Shown: positions 32,229 through 41,000, counted from the stretch's first letter. The stretch: DNA of 64,000 nt from Paracerasibacillus soli (GCF_034006335.1 NZ_JAWDIQ010000001.1); one strand, 5' to 3'. Numbers and translations: made by a program. The notes: a model not told the origin generated them from the sequence alone.

Positions 32229-32371
32229 TTTATCACCTTAATATGAAGATTAAATTCATAAATATAGGACTAATGTCACGTTTTTATTATAGCGAATATC
32301 TTGTTTGTTTTCATATATAAACAACTATTTAGCATAATTTTTTTCATTATAATAAATATCCTTCGTATATG
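32229..32371. other. dgcP-rpsD divergent intergenic region
   Basis: A/T-rich spacer between divergent dgcP and rpsD. No coding signal is seen; the rpsD promoter begins at 32372. Confidence 0.4.
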
Positions 32372-32400
32372 TTGACTTATCGTGTCATAACTTTTATACT
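32372..32400 (+). promoter_or_regulatory. Sigma-A promoter for rpsD
   Basis: TTGACT (32372-32377), a 17-base spacer and TATACT (32395-32400), close to consensus. It is followed by a long structured leader. Confidence 0.85.
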
Positions 32401-32407
32401 AGTCTTT

Positions 32408-32585
32408 GTGTAAAATAATTAAGTAGCCTAAGTGAACCACCGCTTGGACTCATTTTGTTCCTCATGAAGAGGTGTATCGCGTAACCCTCAGCTGCTGGGG
32501 CGATGGTACATGAAAACAAAATGAACATCGGTAAGGAACACACATGCGTTTATTTTATGCAAATAATAAAATATAAGGAGGAAAT
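32408..32585 (+). promoter_or_regulatory. rpsD leader, likely S4 autoregulatory RNA
   Basis: About 180 bases of untranslated leader with paired segments (ACCGCTTGGACTCATTTTGT, then CATGAAAACAAAATGA) and a GC-rich central part (CCTCAGCTGCTGGGGCGATGG), unlike the A/T-rich surroundings. In Bacillus, ribosomal protein S4 represses its own gene through a pseudoknotted leader here. I infer the same; the exact fold is not computed. Confidence 0.65.
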
Positions 32586-32590
32586 GTCTC

Positions 32591-33192
32591 ATGGCACGAT
32601 ATACTGGACCGATTTGGAAAAAATCACGTCGTCTTGGCATTTCATTAACAGGAACTGGTAAAGAGCTAGATAAGCGCCCTTATGCACCAGGTCAGCACGG
32701 AGCAAATCAAAGAAGAAAGCTTTCAGAATACGGATTACAGCAACAAGAAAAGCAAAAGCTACGTTTTATGTACGGTTTAAACGAACGTCAATTCCGTACA
32801 CTATTTGCAAAAGCTGGTAAAATGAAAGGTGTTCATGGTGAAAACTTTATGATTCTTTTAGATTCACGCCTTGATAACCTCGTTTACCGTCTTGGCCTTG
32901 CTCGTACACGCCGTCAAGCTCGCCAACTTGTAAACCATGGTCATATTACAGTTGATGGAAAACGCGTTGATATTCCATCTTATCAAGTAAAACCAGGTCA
33001 AACAATTGGTGTTCGTGAAAAGGCTAGAAACCTTGACATTATCAAAGAAGCAGTTGAAGTGAACAACTTTGTTCCAACTACTTAACATTTGATGAAGACA
33101 AATTAGAAGGTCAGTTCACAAGATTACCTGAACGTTCTGAACTTCCAGCTGAAATTAACGAATCACTTATCGTTGAGTTCTACTCACGTTAA
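32591..33192 (+). CDS. rpsD: 30S ribosomal protein S4 (frameshifted)
   Basis: Primary 16S rRNA-binding protein, 200 residues after repair. It has [29 protein letters not shown], the S4 RNA-binding domain ([20 protein letters not shown] with [14 protein letters not shown]), and a C-terminus ending VEFYSR. ATG follows AAGGAGG. One G is missing near 33075: [20 protein letters not shown] is interrupted and the last 36 residues lie in the next frame, stop at 33192. S4 is essential, so this frameshift cannot be real in a living cell unless another copy exists. Confidence 0.95.
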
Positions 33193-33194
33193 TA
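33181..33194 (+). repeat. 14-bp direct repeat, copy 1 (rpsD 3' end)
   Basis: TACTCACGTTAATA, covering the last rpsD codons and stop, recurs exactly at 35424-35437. Both copies are followed within 40 bases by a similar hairpin. Confidence 0.6.
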
Positions 33195-33220
33195 TTAGCA
33201 CTTTGCATTTTAACGTAAAC

Positions 33221-33266
33221 AAAACCCTTGAAATGTTGTTAAATCAACGTTTTGAGGGTTTTTTAT
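33221..33266 (+). terminator. rpsD terminator
   Basis: AACCCT...AGGGTT outer stem with inner GTTG/CAAC pairing, then TTTTTTATTTT. A related hairpin sits at 35461-35499. Confidence 0.8.
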
Positions 33267-33292
33267 TTTGTGGTTAATTCTAAAAATATAAT

Positions 33293-33487
33293 ATGTACAC
33301 CCCTTATCATTCTTTTATCTATGTTTGTCTTAGGATTTACCATTTGTCACCACCGTATGTGACAATTGAAATAATATCAGGAAAAATTAATTTAAAACGA
33401 AAAGGATTTTTGGGGGCTAAAGATCTCATTCCTCTATATTTTTTCACAGAAGAATTAGACCAATGGTATTCACAATTGCCCGTTTAG
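33293..33487 (+). pseudogene. Possible protein fragment
   Basis: The last 40 codons (VTIEIISGKINLKRKGFLGA, then KDLIPLYFFTEELDQWYSQL) look like genuine protein, ending in an aromatic-acidic pattern seen in some small immunity-type proteins. There is no plausible start or ribosome site and the first 20 codons are unlike protein. It is probably the tail of a lost gene. Function not assigned. Confidence 0.3.
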
Positions 33488-33498
33488 GGAATACTTCT

Positions 33499-33923
33499 CT
33501 ATTGGTTTGTTAAAATATCCTTTAAAATCTTTGTGTCTTCTGAAGATATGTCAAAGCCATTTTTTTCGTGACCAACATACATTACTCTGCCTTTTTCTCC
33601 TGTATTCCCAAGCACAAGGTGCAATCCGTGAGTTCCCCATTTTCATAGCGAATTAAAATATCATAATCAGGCTTTTCAGTATCGACATTAACTTTCTGTT
33701 CCCTACCTTCTGCATTTTTCAAAGCCTCTTCAAACCTTGATATGGTTGTGTCTTTATCAATTGTTGCAATATAATTTTCGTTTATTCCACCATAGCCACC
33801 AGATTTAGAAATGGAAATCGATGAAATATCATCTAACATCATCATTTCCTTTTCTTGAGATTGACAAGCAAATAAAAGTAATGTACAAAAAGATAACAAT
33901 AATATAAAAAGTATTTTTTTCAA
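33499..33923 (-). CDS. Putative lipoprotein (frameshifted)
   Basis: About 142 residues. The N-terminus MKKILFILLLSFCTLLLFAC is a lipoprotein signal with the lipobox ending at Cys20. The mature part is polar, with an ISKSGGYGGINENYIATI segment and two cysteines near DCTLCLG. TTG at 33923 is chosen because GGGGGAG lies five bases upstream. One G is missing near 33607; correction adds NTGEKGRVMYVGHEKNGFDI and SSEDTKILKDILTNQ before the stop at 33499. Family not recognised. It probably forms an operon with the small membrane genes upstream. Confidence 0.65.
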
Positions 33924-33946
33924 AATGTCTCCCCCTGTATTGATAA

Positions 33947-34119
33947 TCATATTTCTCCAATTCCATAAGCAAGGATACTAAATAAAAAACTAATGATTGT
34001 TAAGCCTCCAACGGGAATAGAAAAAACTTGTTGTTTTTGAATTCAACGATAGCCGTGATTGCTCCCCCTACACACAGCACCAACCATATAGGCACAAACA
34101 ATGCATCGGCAACGTCCAT
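33947..34119 (-). CDS. Small membrane protein (frameshifted)
   Basis: About 57 residues if A5 near 34041 is read as A6. MDVADALFVPIWLVLCVGGA, a short polar turn (FKNKQQ), then IPVGGLTIISFLFSILAYGI give two membrane helices. The ribosome site is weak. It lies between another small membrane gene and the lipoprotein gene on the same strand. Function unknown. Confidence 0.5.
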
Positions 34120-34131
34120 TGGTAGTAAACT

Positions 34132-34317
34132 TTATCCATTAGTCAAGAAAAAGAGCCATTGAAAAGTTAATAGCCCTACTATTATATAAGAAATCTTATA
34201 AGGACGTTTTCCCTTTCCACTTTTTCTAATAGCCAAAATTGCAGGCACAATAAACGTTGTAAGTACAATGATACCGAAAATTATCAAGAATATTAATGAA
34301 ATAGTAATGATTAACAC
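34132..34317 (-). CDS. Small two-helix membrane protein
   Basis: 61 residues: helix 1 IFLIIFGIIVLTTFIVPAIL, a basic loop RKSGKGKRPYK, helix 2 YIIVGLLTFQWLFFL. The start is unclear, because the GTG at 34317 overlaps the GAAAGGAAG ribosome-like stretch. The layout (two helices, basic hinge) is common among small proteins associated with immunity or transport. It could belong with the genes on either side. Function unknown. Confidence 0.5.
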   Translation of the reverse strand: MLIITISLIFLIIFGIIVLTTFIVPAILAIRKSGKGKRPYKISYIIVGLLTFQWLFFLTNG

Positions 34318-34375
34318 TTCCTTTCAATTTATGAACAAGTACCGGCGGCTCCATTTCATTTCCGATCTTGATTGT

Positions 34376-34582
34376 CTAATCCCTTCGATATTCAAGAATA
34401 TCCCCCGGCTGACAATCCAATGCCTTGCAAATTAATTCTAAAGTAGATAATCGAATCGCTTTTGCTTTTCCATTTTTTAAAATAGATATGTTAGCCATTG
34501 TGATTCCAACCTTTTCGGATAATTCTGCTACACTCATTTTTCTTTTTGCCAACATCACGTCAATATTGATTATAATTGCCAC
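34376..34582 (-). CDS. XRE-family HTH regulator (YozG-like)
   Basis: 68-residue Cro/CI helix-turn-helix protein: VMLAKRKMSVAELSEKVGIT, NISILKNGKAKAIRLSTLEL and ICKALDCQPGDILEYRRD. The GTG at 34582, behind GAGGTG, gives MAIIINIDVMLAKRK, the usual family start. It lies directly after the DUF2975 gene, a pair seen widely in Firmicutes in which the small HTH protein probably represses the operon. Confidence 0.85.
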   Translation of the reverse strand: MAIIINIDVMLAKRKMSVAELSEKVGITMANISILKNGKAKAIRLSTLELICKALDCQPGDILEYRRD

Positions 34583-34592
34583 TATTTTCACC

Positions 34593-35069
34593 TCAGACCG
34601 TTAAATCATTTTCTGATTTTATATCTAAAGCACTTTTCAACAACTTCTGAAGAACCATAGTGAAGACTGCAATAACAACGGAACAAAAAATAATTGTAAA
34701 TATGATAATTGCTATTCCGGGATGTAAAGCGTTTTGTGCCAATAAGAAGATAGCCCCTATTGCATATAAGCCACTAATTGTTATTGCACAGTATTTTATG
34801 TATCTTAATGCATTTACAGACAACTCCGAGAAGGCATTGCTTTTATCAATGTAGGTTAAAAGTTTCAAAGCTTTATACAAAGCAAAGTAAAACGGGATTC
34901 CTGTTACATACAAACCGATTAAAACGGGAAATCGTAAATAGGAAAACTCAGGAAACATTTCTGCAGTATCGTTTGCTAATCTAGGTAACCAAAATATAAA
35001 CAAGGCAAGTACCATAATCCCAATAAAATAAACGGCAATTCTTAAAAAGAGTGTTGTTCCTCGTTGCAT
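34593..35069 (-). CDS. DUF2975 membrane protein
   Basis: 158 residues with four membrane helices (about 8-27, 45-68, 90-115 and 120-143) and ALKLLTYIDKSNAFSELSVN, the conserved loop of DUF2975. It is almost always next to an XRE regulator, as here, whose ribosome site overlaps this gene's stop region. Function unknown. Intact. Confidence 0.8.
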   Translation of the reverse strand: MQRGTTLFLRIAVYFIGIMVLALFIFWLPRLANDTAEMFPEFSYLRFPVLIGLYVTGIPFYFALYKALKLLTYIDKSNAFSELSVNALRYIKYCAITISGLYAIGAIFLLAQNALHPGIAIIIFTIIFCSVVIAVFTMVLQKLLKSALDIKSENDLTV

Positions 35070-35177
35070 TTAAAAGCACCTCACTTAATTATCATCATTG
35101 TAATGTTAACACAACTTTATCGTAATTCAATAAATATATATTCATTTTCAATGAATTCTTATTGATTATTGACATAA

Positions 35178-35208
35178 AAAAGTATCTTTGAGTAAACAAA
35201 GATACTTT
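35178..35208. terminator. Hairpin/terminator upstream of DUF2975
   Basis: AAAAGTATCTTTG and CAAAGATACTTTT form a perfect 13-pair stem with a six-base loop and A/T ends on both sides. No intact gene ends nearby, so it may be left from a lost gene. Confidence 0.6.
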
Positions 35209-35423
35209 TCAAAAATATTGTAAGCCTAAATAATACCTCATTATTTCAACACAGCCTCATTCCACAGTCTGACTCCGTTTGCCACACGTATTTATTCAGC
35301 TACCGCACCCGTAAAAGGAAGTTACTTTACTTTATGGTAAAGATTCTTTAAATATTAAAAATCTCTAAGGATCTGATATTATACTAAATCACCTATTTTA
35401 TCTAATAGATCATTCCCATACTT

Positions 35424-35437
35424 TACTCACGTTAATA
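35424..35437 (+). repeat. 14-bp direct repeat, copy 2
   Basis: TACTCACGTTAATA, identical to the rpsD 3' end at 33181-33194, 2243 bases away. Confidence 0.6.
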
Positions 35438-35460
35438 GAACTACTTCTTAAAAAGCAATT

Positions 35461-35499
35461 AAAACCCTAGAAAGGTTGATTTATCAACATTTCTAGGGT
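35461..35499. terminator. terminator after the ABC operon
   Basis: ACCCTAGAAAGGTTGAT pairs with ATCAACATTTCTAGGGT with one mismatch. On the minus strand it is followed by TTTTAATTG. Its sequence resembles the rpsD terminator (both have AAAACCCT, a GTTG/ATCAAC inner stem, and AGGGT). Confidence 0.7.
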
Positions 35500-35599
35500 C
35501 TTCCTTTTTCTGTGCTTCGTAGAATAATTTATTCTTCCCCAACAATTTGGGGGTCTTATAAAGGATTAAAGAATTTCTCTTTAAATCCATGATGGTAAA

Positions 35600-36824
35600 T
35601 CAATTTAATAAATCTTTACCTTGCTGTCGAATACAAAAAATGATTGGTAAACTGATACAAATAACCAACAAAAAAATTCCCGTATATATTTCAATCATTG
35701 GAATTTTTGTCCATTGATACAATTCATTTTTGAGATAAAATGCATCTTTGAGTACTCGATTAGCAATAAAGATAAATACAAAACCAACTGGAATGATTTT
35801 CATTAGTAGTGATAAATAATGTTGACTGGTTTGAGAGAGGAATAAGAGAATTCCGCTATAAGCCATCCCAGTCAAGTAAACTAACAATATAACGTTCACT
35901 ATCCACTCGGCAAATGTCCATTGATAAAAAGATAGTAATAAAGGTTCCTCATTATCGATAAAAAATGAATTCAATCCATTCGAAAAATATTGTGTGAAAT
36001 CAGTAAAATACAACAAACTTCCAAAAATCCCTACGACAAAAGTAATCAACAAAAAGCTAGCAGTCATACCAATAATAAATTGTGTCCAAAGAATGTTCCG
36101 TCCATGACGACTACTCCATTGAATTTTTTGTAACCCTAACAAGCGATCTCTAACAAAAAAAGAAGGGATCAATATGGACAATAGAAAAATAAATAAGATA
36201 AGAATACTTTCAAAATAACTAGCAACTGTCGAAGATAAATAACTGGGCAAAATATTCCGCCAACCATCTTCCATAAACAATGTTTCTGAAAGCCTTTCTC
36301 TTTCTTTTTCCGTATAATGTTCATCATTGAGAAACACTTCCGATGAATCAAATTGGTTCATAGAATTATATAAGTTTTGTAAGACATTGATTTTATCCAC
36401 CATTGAATGAGCGGTATCATTTATCAAGTCCTGCTGTATCCATCGATTTGTTTAACGATTTCTTTCTCTTTTTCATTCATCTCATTGATTGCCCCAAGGG
36501 GAACGTTTTCTTCATACCAGGATTCAAACTCAGCATAATTTCCAAGTTGAAGTTTTTTTGCGATAGGGTTTTCCAGACAATCATGTCCGCTTGTTTGACC
36601 AAGGTAACATACTCCGCTTCGATTTCTGCTATTTCTTCATCTTCAAGCGTTTGTCCAAATCGATTTTGCCAATCAGAAGCTTGCTCATAAATAGGAATCA
36701 AACCGCCATTCGGCCAAAATTTATGGATAAAAGTCAACTCTTGATTGAAGAACACAATCGTTATCAAAAGTGCAACAAGAAGTAAAATCGGTTGAAATAA
36801 TTTTTTAAACTCAACAGTAAACAC
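35600..36824 (-). CDS. ABC-2 type permease (frameshifted)
   Basis: About 408 residues after repair: a short N-terminal membrane segment (LFQPILLLVALLITIVFF), a long extracellular helical part, then five or six membrane helices (ESILILFIFLLSILIPSFFV near the start of the second block). This is the architecture of ABC-2 exporter permeases. GTG at 36824 follows AAAGGAGG. Two breaks: near 36558 (A7 for A8, restoring LSQKKLQLGNYAEFESWYEE) and near 36440 (KQIDWIQQDLINDTAHS). It is the last gene of the sigma-factor/ABC operon. Confidence 0.75.
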
Positions 36825-36825
36825 T

Positions 36826-37977
36826 TTATTTTACCTCCTTTGTAGCATAGAATTTACTTGTTAAAATACCGCCAATGCCTAAGAGAAATATGTTGATTAC
36901 CATTGCAATTGATTCTTGCCACGGAATTGTTGCATAAGGTCCCATTTCCGTAAACCAATAGCCTTGTACTTTCCACAGTGAAATGGGGTGCCACATCAAT
37001 AGAGAATGCAAGTTCCACCACCCCATTTGATTAATGATTTGTTCCAGTCCCAGGAAGACAACATACATGATAACAAAGACAATAAATCCTCGAAATAAAT
37101 GATCTGTCCATAAGCCTATGAGAAAATTAAATCCATGACAGATAATGATTAATAGTCCACCTAATACAATGGACAGAATCGTATAGTTTAACAATGTCAT
37201 TGGTTGCCAAGGTATAAAGGGAATTTCCAGCGATTGAGGGACATAAACATTTAAGTGAAATTGTGTCGACATACTTGTCTCCCATAATGTTCCAATAGGA
37301 TACATATGATTAAAAATGCCAAACGTCAACATGACCATCGTTACATAAAATAGAAATATGAGAATGAAGCTCGCTGCATATTTACCCACTTGTGTTTTAC
37401 GTCCTGTTTTTGATGTCACCACTAAGACATCTGTTTTCGTTAAACGCTCAGAAGTACTTCCATACAAACCTAATAATAAAGCAAAAATCAAACTTTCTCC
37501 TAAAATCGCACGAAATAATCGGTTTCTTATAAAGGTGAAGATACTCATTGTTTCTCCCGCTGTGCCCATTTCCAATGCAGCTTGTTCTTCTGCTAATTCA
37601 TGTACGACAGAAGTTAATTTTTCGTATTTTATCTTCATTTTTTCAGCGACTGAACCTTGAATTTGAAAATAATTAATCATTTCTTGACCTAACACCTCTG
37701 TTGCGTAATGTTGAAAAACATTCTCTAGTTTAGCAGTTTCTATCAGTAATCGCTGTTGATTTCTACTAGTATATTGATTGGAAAGTTTTTCATGGAATTC
37801 GGATGTAATTAAAGTTCCTGTTTTTACTTCAGTTTCCTGAACATAATTTAAATAAGATTGATCCAGCTCTGCTGTCGCAATATACATTGTATTTAAAAAT
37901 AAACTTGCGATAAAAAACAAGAAGATCATTGGCTGTTCAAATAGTTTACGAATCTCAAAGGGGATAATTCGCAACAT
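36826..37977 (-). CDS. ABC-2 type permease
   Basis: 383 residues. N-terminal helix RKLFEQPMIFLFFIASLFLN, a soluble helical loop of about 130 residues, then about five membrane helices (AILGESLIFALLLGLYGSTS; YAASFILIFLFYVTMVML; IVLGGLLIIICHGFNFLIGL; FIVFVIMYVVFLGL). ATG at 37977 with AGGGTGG upstream lies 23 bases inside the end of the ATPase gene, so translation is probably coupled. Paired with the permease downstream it would form the membrane part of one exporter. Substrate unknown. Intact. Confidence 0.82.
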   Translation of the reverse strand: MLRIIPFEIRKLFEQPMIFLFFIASLFLNTMYIATAELDQSYLNYVQETEVKTGTLITSEFHEKLSNQYTSRNQQRLLIETAKLENVFQHYATEVLGQEMINYFQIQGSVAEKMKIKYEKLTSVVHELAEEQAALEMGTAGETMSIFTFIRNRLFRAILGESLIFALLLGLYGSTSERLTKTDVLVVTSKTGRKTQVGKYAASFILIFLFYVTMVMLTFGIFNHMYPIGTLWETSMSTQFHLNVYVPQSLEIPFIPWQPMTLLNYTILSIVLGGLLIIICHGFNFLIGLWTDHLFRGFIVFVIMYVVFLGLEQIINQMGWWNLHSLLMWHPISLWKVQGYWFTEMGPYATIPWQESIAMVINIFLLGIGGILTSKFYATKEVK

Positions 37978-38830
37978 CTTCAGCCACCCTATCTCGATAA
38001 ATGTACAGAAATGCGTCTTCCAAACTTGGACGTACTTCCACCCCTTCCTTTGGGATAAATGGGCTTGCAATTCTTAGCAAATGACCTTTATCGCTTTCTG
38101 TTTCACTTAATAGCAATTGCTCTTGAGCTAATTGATAAGTAGCGGGAACTTCAAAAATTTTCCCTTGTACCGATTGGGTAATTTGGGAGGGTGTTTCGCA
38201 ACAGTACAAGTGATGATTTTTAATCATAATGATTTGTTTTGCAATCGTCTCAACATCCGAAACGATGTGTGTAGATAAAATAACAATCCTGTCTTGAGCA
38301 AGACGATGGATCAAATTACGAAAACGAACGCGTTCTTTTGGGTCTAAGCCTGCTGTTGGCTCATCTAAAATGAGCAACTTCGGATTATTTAACATCGCTT
38401 GAGCAATTCCTACCCGCTGAATCATCCCTCCCGAAAAACGTTTCATTTTCTTATTTTTCACATCAGAAAGTGCAACAAGTTCTAAAAGCTGATCAATCTT
38501 TTCTTTCGCTTCTTTCTTATTCATTTTTTGTAATGCTGCAATATATAATAAAAATCTTGTGGGAGTATAATTGCCATAGTAACCAAAATCTTGTGGCAAG
38601 TAACCTAATATTCCCCGATACTCCGCTCCAAGCTCTTTAATTGCTTGTCCATTCCATAATATTTCACCAGAGGTTGGAAATAAAAGTGTTGTAATCATTT
38701 TCAATAATGTCGTTTTTCCCGCACCATTCGGAGACAATAATCCATAAACGCCATTTTCAAAAGTCAAAGAAATATCCTTCAAAATTGGATTGGACTGAAA
38801 TTTCTTACTCACATGATTAAGTACTAACAT
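37955..38830 (-). CDS. ABC transporter ATP-binding protein
   Basis: 291-residue ATPase: Walker A SPNGAGKTT (residues 33-41), Q-loop LPQDFG, signature RFSGGMIQR, Walker B LLILDEPTAGLDP, H-loop STH. The C-terminal 80 residues are a variable extension typical of YxlF/BcrA-type exporters. It starts inside the end of the upstream membrane gene and overlaps the downstream permease. With the ECF sigma factor this recalls the B. subtilis sigY-yxlCDEFG operon. Intact. Confidence 0.92.
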   Translation of the reverse strand: MLVLNHVSKKFQSNPILKDISLTFENGVYGLLSPNGAGKTTLLKMITTLLFPTSGEILWNGQAIKELGAEYRGILGYLPQDFGYYGNYTPTRFLLYIAALQKMNKKEAKEKIDQLLELVALSDVKNKKMKRFSGGMIQRVGIAQAMLNNPKLLILDEPTAGLDPKERVRFRNLIHRLAQDRIVILSTHIVSDVETIAKQIIMIKNHHLYCCETPSQITQSVQGKIFEVPATYQLAQEQLLLSETESDKGHLLRIASPFIPKEGVEVRPSLEDAFLYIYRDRVAEDVANYPL

Positions 38831-39589
38831 AGGTAATCGTTCCTTCCTTTTTCATAAAGTAGCTGTAACGCAATAAATAGAAAAATAAAAGTACTAATCC
38901 AAAAACAAGCACTGTGACAATTGAAAGCGGCAGATACAACAGAAGCTGAGCAATCCAGTCTTGTTTCCAAGCAAAGAGAACCCACAGCCCCCCATATAGT
39001 CGGCGTTACCCAATAACTGCAATACATCGGTATTTTGTATTCTAGAAGGAGTTGAATATTAGCAAATAAAAACAAGGAAGAAAAAGACAGACTAAGCAAT
39101 CTCATCAACGAAAGTTCCTGACCAAGCAATTGCCAAATAAGGATATTACCCCCAACAGAAACAACTAAAGAAATCCCACTAAACGCCAACATACGTATAA
39201 TGAATAGTTCCTTCAAAGAAACACTTAGTGTCATTTTTAGTTCAAAGGTTCCTAATAGTCTCTCTTTCCAAATTCCAAGAAAATACAACAGTGCATAGCA
39301 AATAGGAGATGCCCCAAAAACAGTAAAATAAATTTCATCACGGTGGTCATTCTCAAGTAAATGATGTAAATCAGGAAAATATAGTATCCCACCCTATCAA
39401 TAAAAGTCCAACAATAAATAAAATATCTCCCATTCCCCAAAATAGATAACGGAAACCAACTTCTTTATAATAAGAGCGAAGAAATTCTTTAAACGTTATT
39501 GGACGAAGATTGACTTCTTTTAAAATAAAAGCAATGCTATTTTCTCTTTCATCCCGTGTGAAAAGGATACTTTTTTTCTCACTATTCAT
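38817..39589 (-). CDS. Membrane protein, putative anti-sigma factor (frameshifted)
   Basis: About 257 residues after repair: a cytoplasmic N-terminus of about 45 residues (SEKKSILFTRDERENSIAFI), then about six membrane helices ending FYLLRYSYFMKKEGTITYVST. It begins inside the end of the ECF sigma gene, the usual place of a cognate anti-sigma factor, but it has no zinc motif and I recognise no family, so the role is inferred. Two breaks: near 39383 (T4 for T3, restoring DTIFPDLHHLLENDHRDE) and near 38987 (G6 for G5, restoring IWGLWVLFAWKQDW). The stop at 38817 overlaps the ATPase start. Confidence 0.65.
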
Positions 39590-40118
39590 GTTCACTAAAC
39601 TCCTCTCTAATTCTTTTAATCAATCGATAGTACTGGGCTTTGATTCGCTCCTCTTTTTTAACAAGCAATGAAGCAATCTCTGGAAATGATAATTCCCCAT
39701 AGACTCGTAACCGAAAGACTTCCTGGATTTCCGGACGAAAGCTTGCAACATATTGATTAATCGCTTCTAATAACTCCTTCTGATACAAACTTTCATCAAA
39801 ATCTTTTTCTTCTCCCCATTGCACATCTTTTAATTCTAACCAAGTTGCCTTCACCCTGCGGCGTGCATCAATGACTTTATAGGTTCCAATACGGAAAATC
39901 CATGTTCTAAATGAAGATTTGCGTTCATCATAAGAACTCAATCCTTTTAGAGCAGCGATAAAAACTTCCTGTGTTAAATCAAGAGCGTCATTTCCGTTAC
40001 CAACTTGACGATAAAGATAAAAATACAGGTCATCATAATAACGTCGAATCAATTCATTTGCTGCCTGATTCGAACCTTTTTTTAATATGTAACGAATTAA
40101 ACGCTTATCAGTTAACAC
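39582..40118 (-). CDS. ECF-type sigma-70 family sigma factor
   Basis: 178-residue ECF sigma factor. Region 2 covers AANELIRRYYDDLYFYLYRQ and DALDLTQEVFIAALKGL; region 4 covers FRPEIQEVFRLRVYGELSFP with EIASLLVKKEERIKAQYYR. GTG at 40118 is preferred because AAAGGAG lies seven bases upstream; the longer in-frame extension lacks a ribosome site. It is the first gene of an operon with a membrane protein and an ABC exporter, so it probably controls that operon in response to envelope stress or an antimicrobial, as for SigY or SigW. Intact. Confidence 0.88.
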   Translation of the reverse strand: MLTDKRLIRYILKKGSNQAANELIRRYYDDLYFYLYRQVGNGNDALDLTQEVFIAALKGLSSYDERKSSFRTWIFRIGTYKVIDARRRVKATWLELKDVQWGEEKDFDESLYQKELLEAINQYVASFRPEIQEVFRLRVYGELSFPEIASLLVKKEERIKAQYYRLIKRIREEFSEHE

Positions 40119-40192
40119 TTTTCTACTCCTTTCTATTTCATTACCTTTATATTCGAAATCCAAGTTATAATCGTTGCACTATTTACTTTTTA

Positions 40193-40420
40193 CTATATCA
40201 AAGTCAGATTTGTTGACTTCTTTGCAACAACTTTGGCAGATGGAATAATAAGGTCATACCTTAACGCTAAATCTCTTTCTACACTATCCAGCATCGTGTG
40301 CATTTCTTCTAATATTTCAGCCCACCACAGTATTTTGTATTGATGATTGCCTCTTAAATTATAGTCTTCGTAAAAAGTTACTCGTAAAATTATTTCACAT
40401 TGAACAAGAGAAGTTACTTA
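40193..40420 (-). pseudogene. Possible gene remnant upstream of the sigma factor
   Basis: An open frame of about 75 codons without a good start reads like protein: LRVTFYEDYNLRGNHQYKIL, WWAEILEEMHTMLDSVERDL, ALRYDLIIPSAKVVAKK. It ends at TAG 40193. Its start is cut off beside transposase debris, so it may be the tail of a disrupted gene. Family unknown. Confidence 0.3.
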
Positions 40421-40432
40421 ACTTCTTTCTAT

Positions 40433-40639
40433 ATGAAAATGGAAAACCAAGAAAAGACATTTAGTGAATATGAATTAACTCCCTCTGCACTAGATAAATG
40501 GATAAAATAGAGTAAAACAACTGGTTCATTTAAAGAAGAAGATAATCGTTCCACAGAAGAAAGTGAATTAACTAAAGCGATTATTGATATTTCCCATAAA
40601 AAACTGCCAAAATTACGGTCCCCGAAAAATCAAGCCTGA
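40433..40639 (+). pseudogene. IS3-family transposase OrfA remnant
   Basis: Reads FSEYELTPSALDKWIK, an in-frame TAG, then SKTTGSFKEEDNRSTEESEL. This is the helix-turn-helix end of an IS3/IS150-type OrfA, where YGLTPSTLDKWIKQ.KTGSF is typical. The rest of OrfA and all of OrfB are absent, so it is a dead fragment. Confidence 0.65.
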
Positions 40640-40895
40640 ATGAAAGAAAAGAGGTATGGTTGTCTCAAGAAGACGTATAGGACGTATAATGTTTAAGGCC
40701 CGTTGAATATAAAATAGTTGCTCCTTAAAACATTTGTCCAGTTTAGTGTTGACATACCATTCTCTTTTTTTATGGGAATGTATAAACATCCTCTATATCT
40801 TTATAGCTATCTAAAAATAATAAGTCTCTCTATTTAAATATGGAAAATGTATCTTGAAAAAAGCTGATTTTCTATCTCCCCCTCCATTAATAACA
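40640..40895. other. Non-coding stretch
   Basis: About 250 A/T-rich bases between the IS3 remnant and the yobU terminator. I see no gene, and short open frames here are not protein-like. Confidence 0.4.
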
Positions 40896-40936
40896 AAACA
40901 GATCACTTTTGGTAAGTGACCATTAGCGATCTGTTT
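40896..40936 (-). terminator. terminator after the yobU-like gene
   Basis: AAACAGATC (40896-40904) pairs with GATCTGTTT (40928-40936), with a second ACTT/AAGT helix inside. On the minus strand TTTTGTTATT follows. Confidence 0.7.
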
Positions 40937-41000
40937 AATGAAGTCATCTTTAACCATTTATTTAGAAACTAGAAGGTAGATTCCCCCGGCTTTTATCTCT

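Larger units (their letters stand above)
35070..35599. other. Intergenic region between DUF2975 and the ABC permease gene
   Basis: 530 bases without a convincing gene. It holds a hairpin at 35178-35208, a copy of the rpsD 3'-end repeat at 35424-35437 and an rpsD-terminator-like hairpin at 35461-35499. The rest (35210-35420) looks like degraded sequence and I cannot assign it. Confidence 0.5.

Noticed and set aside
33195..35423. Integrated element with integrase between the rpsD-end repeats
   Set aside because: No integrase, recombinase or replication gene is present; only the repeat itself is reported as a lead.
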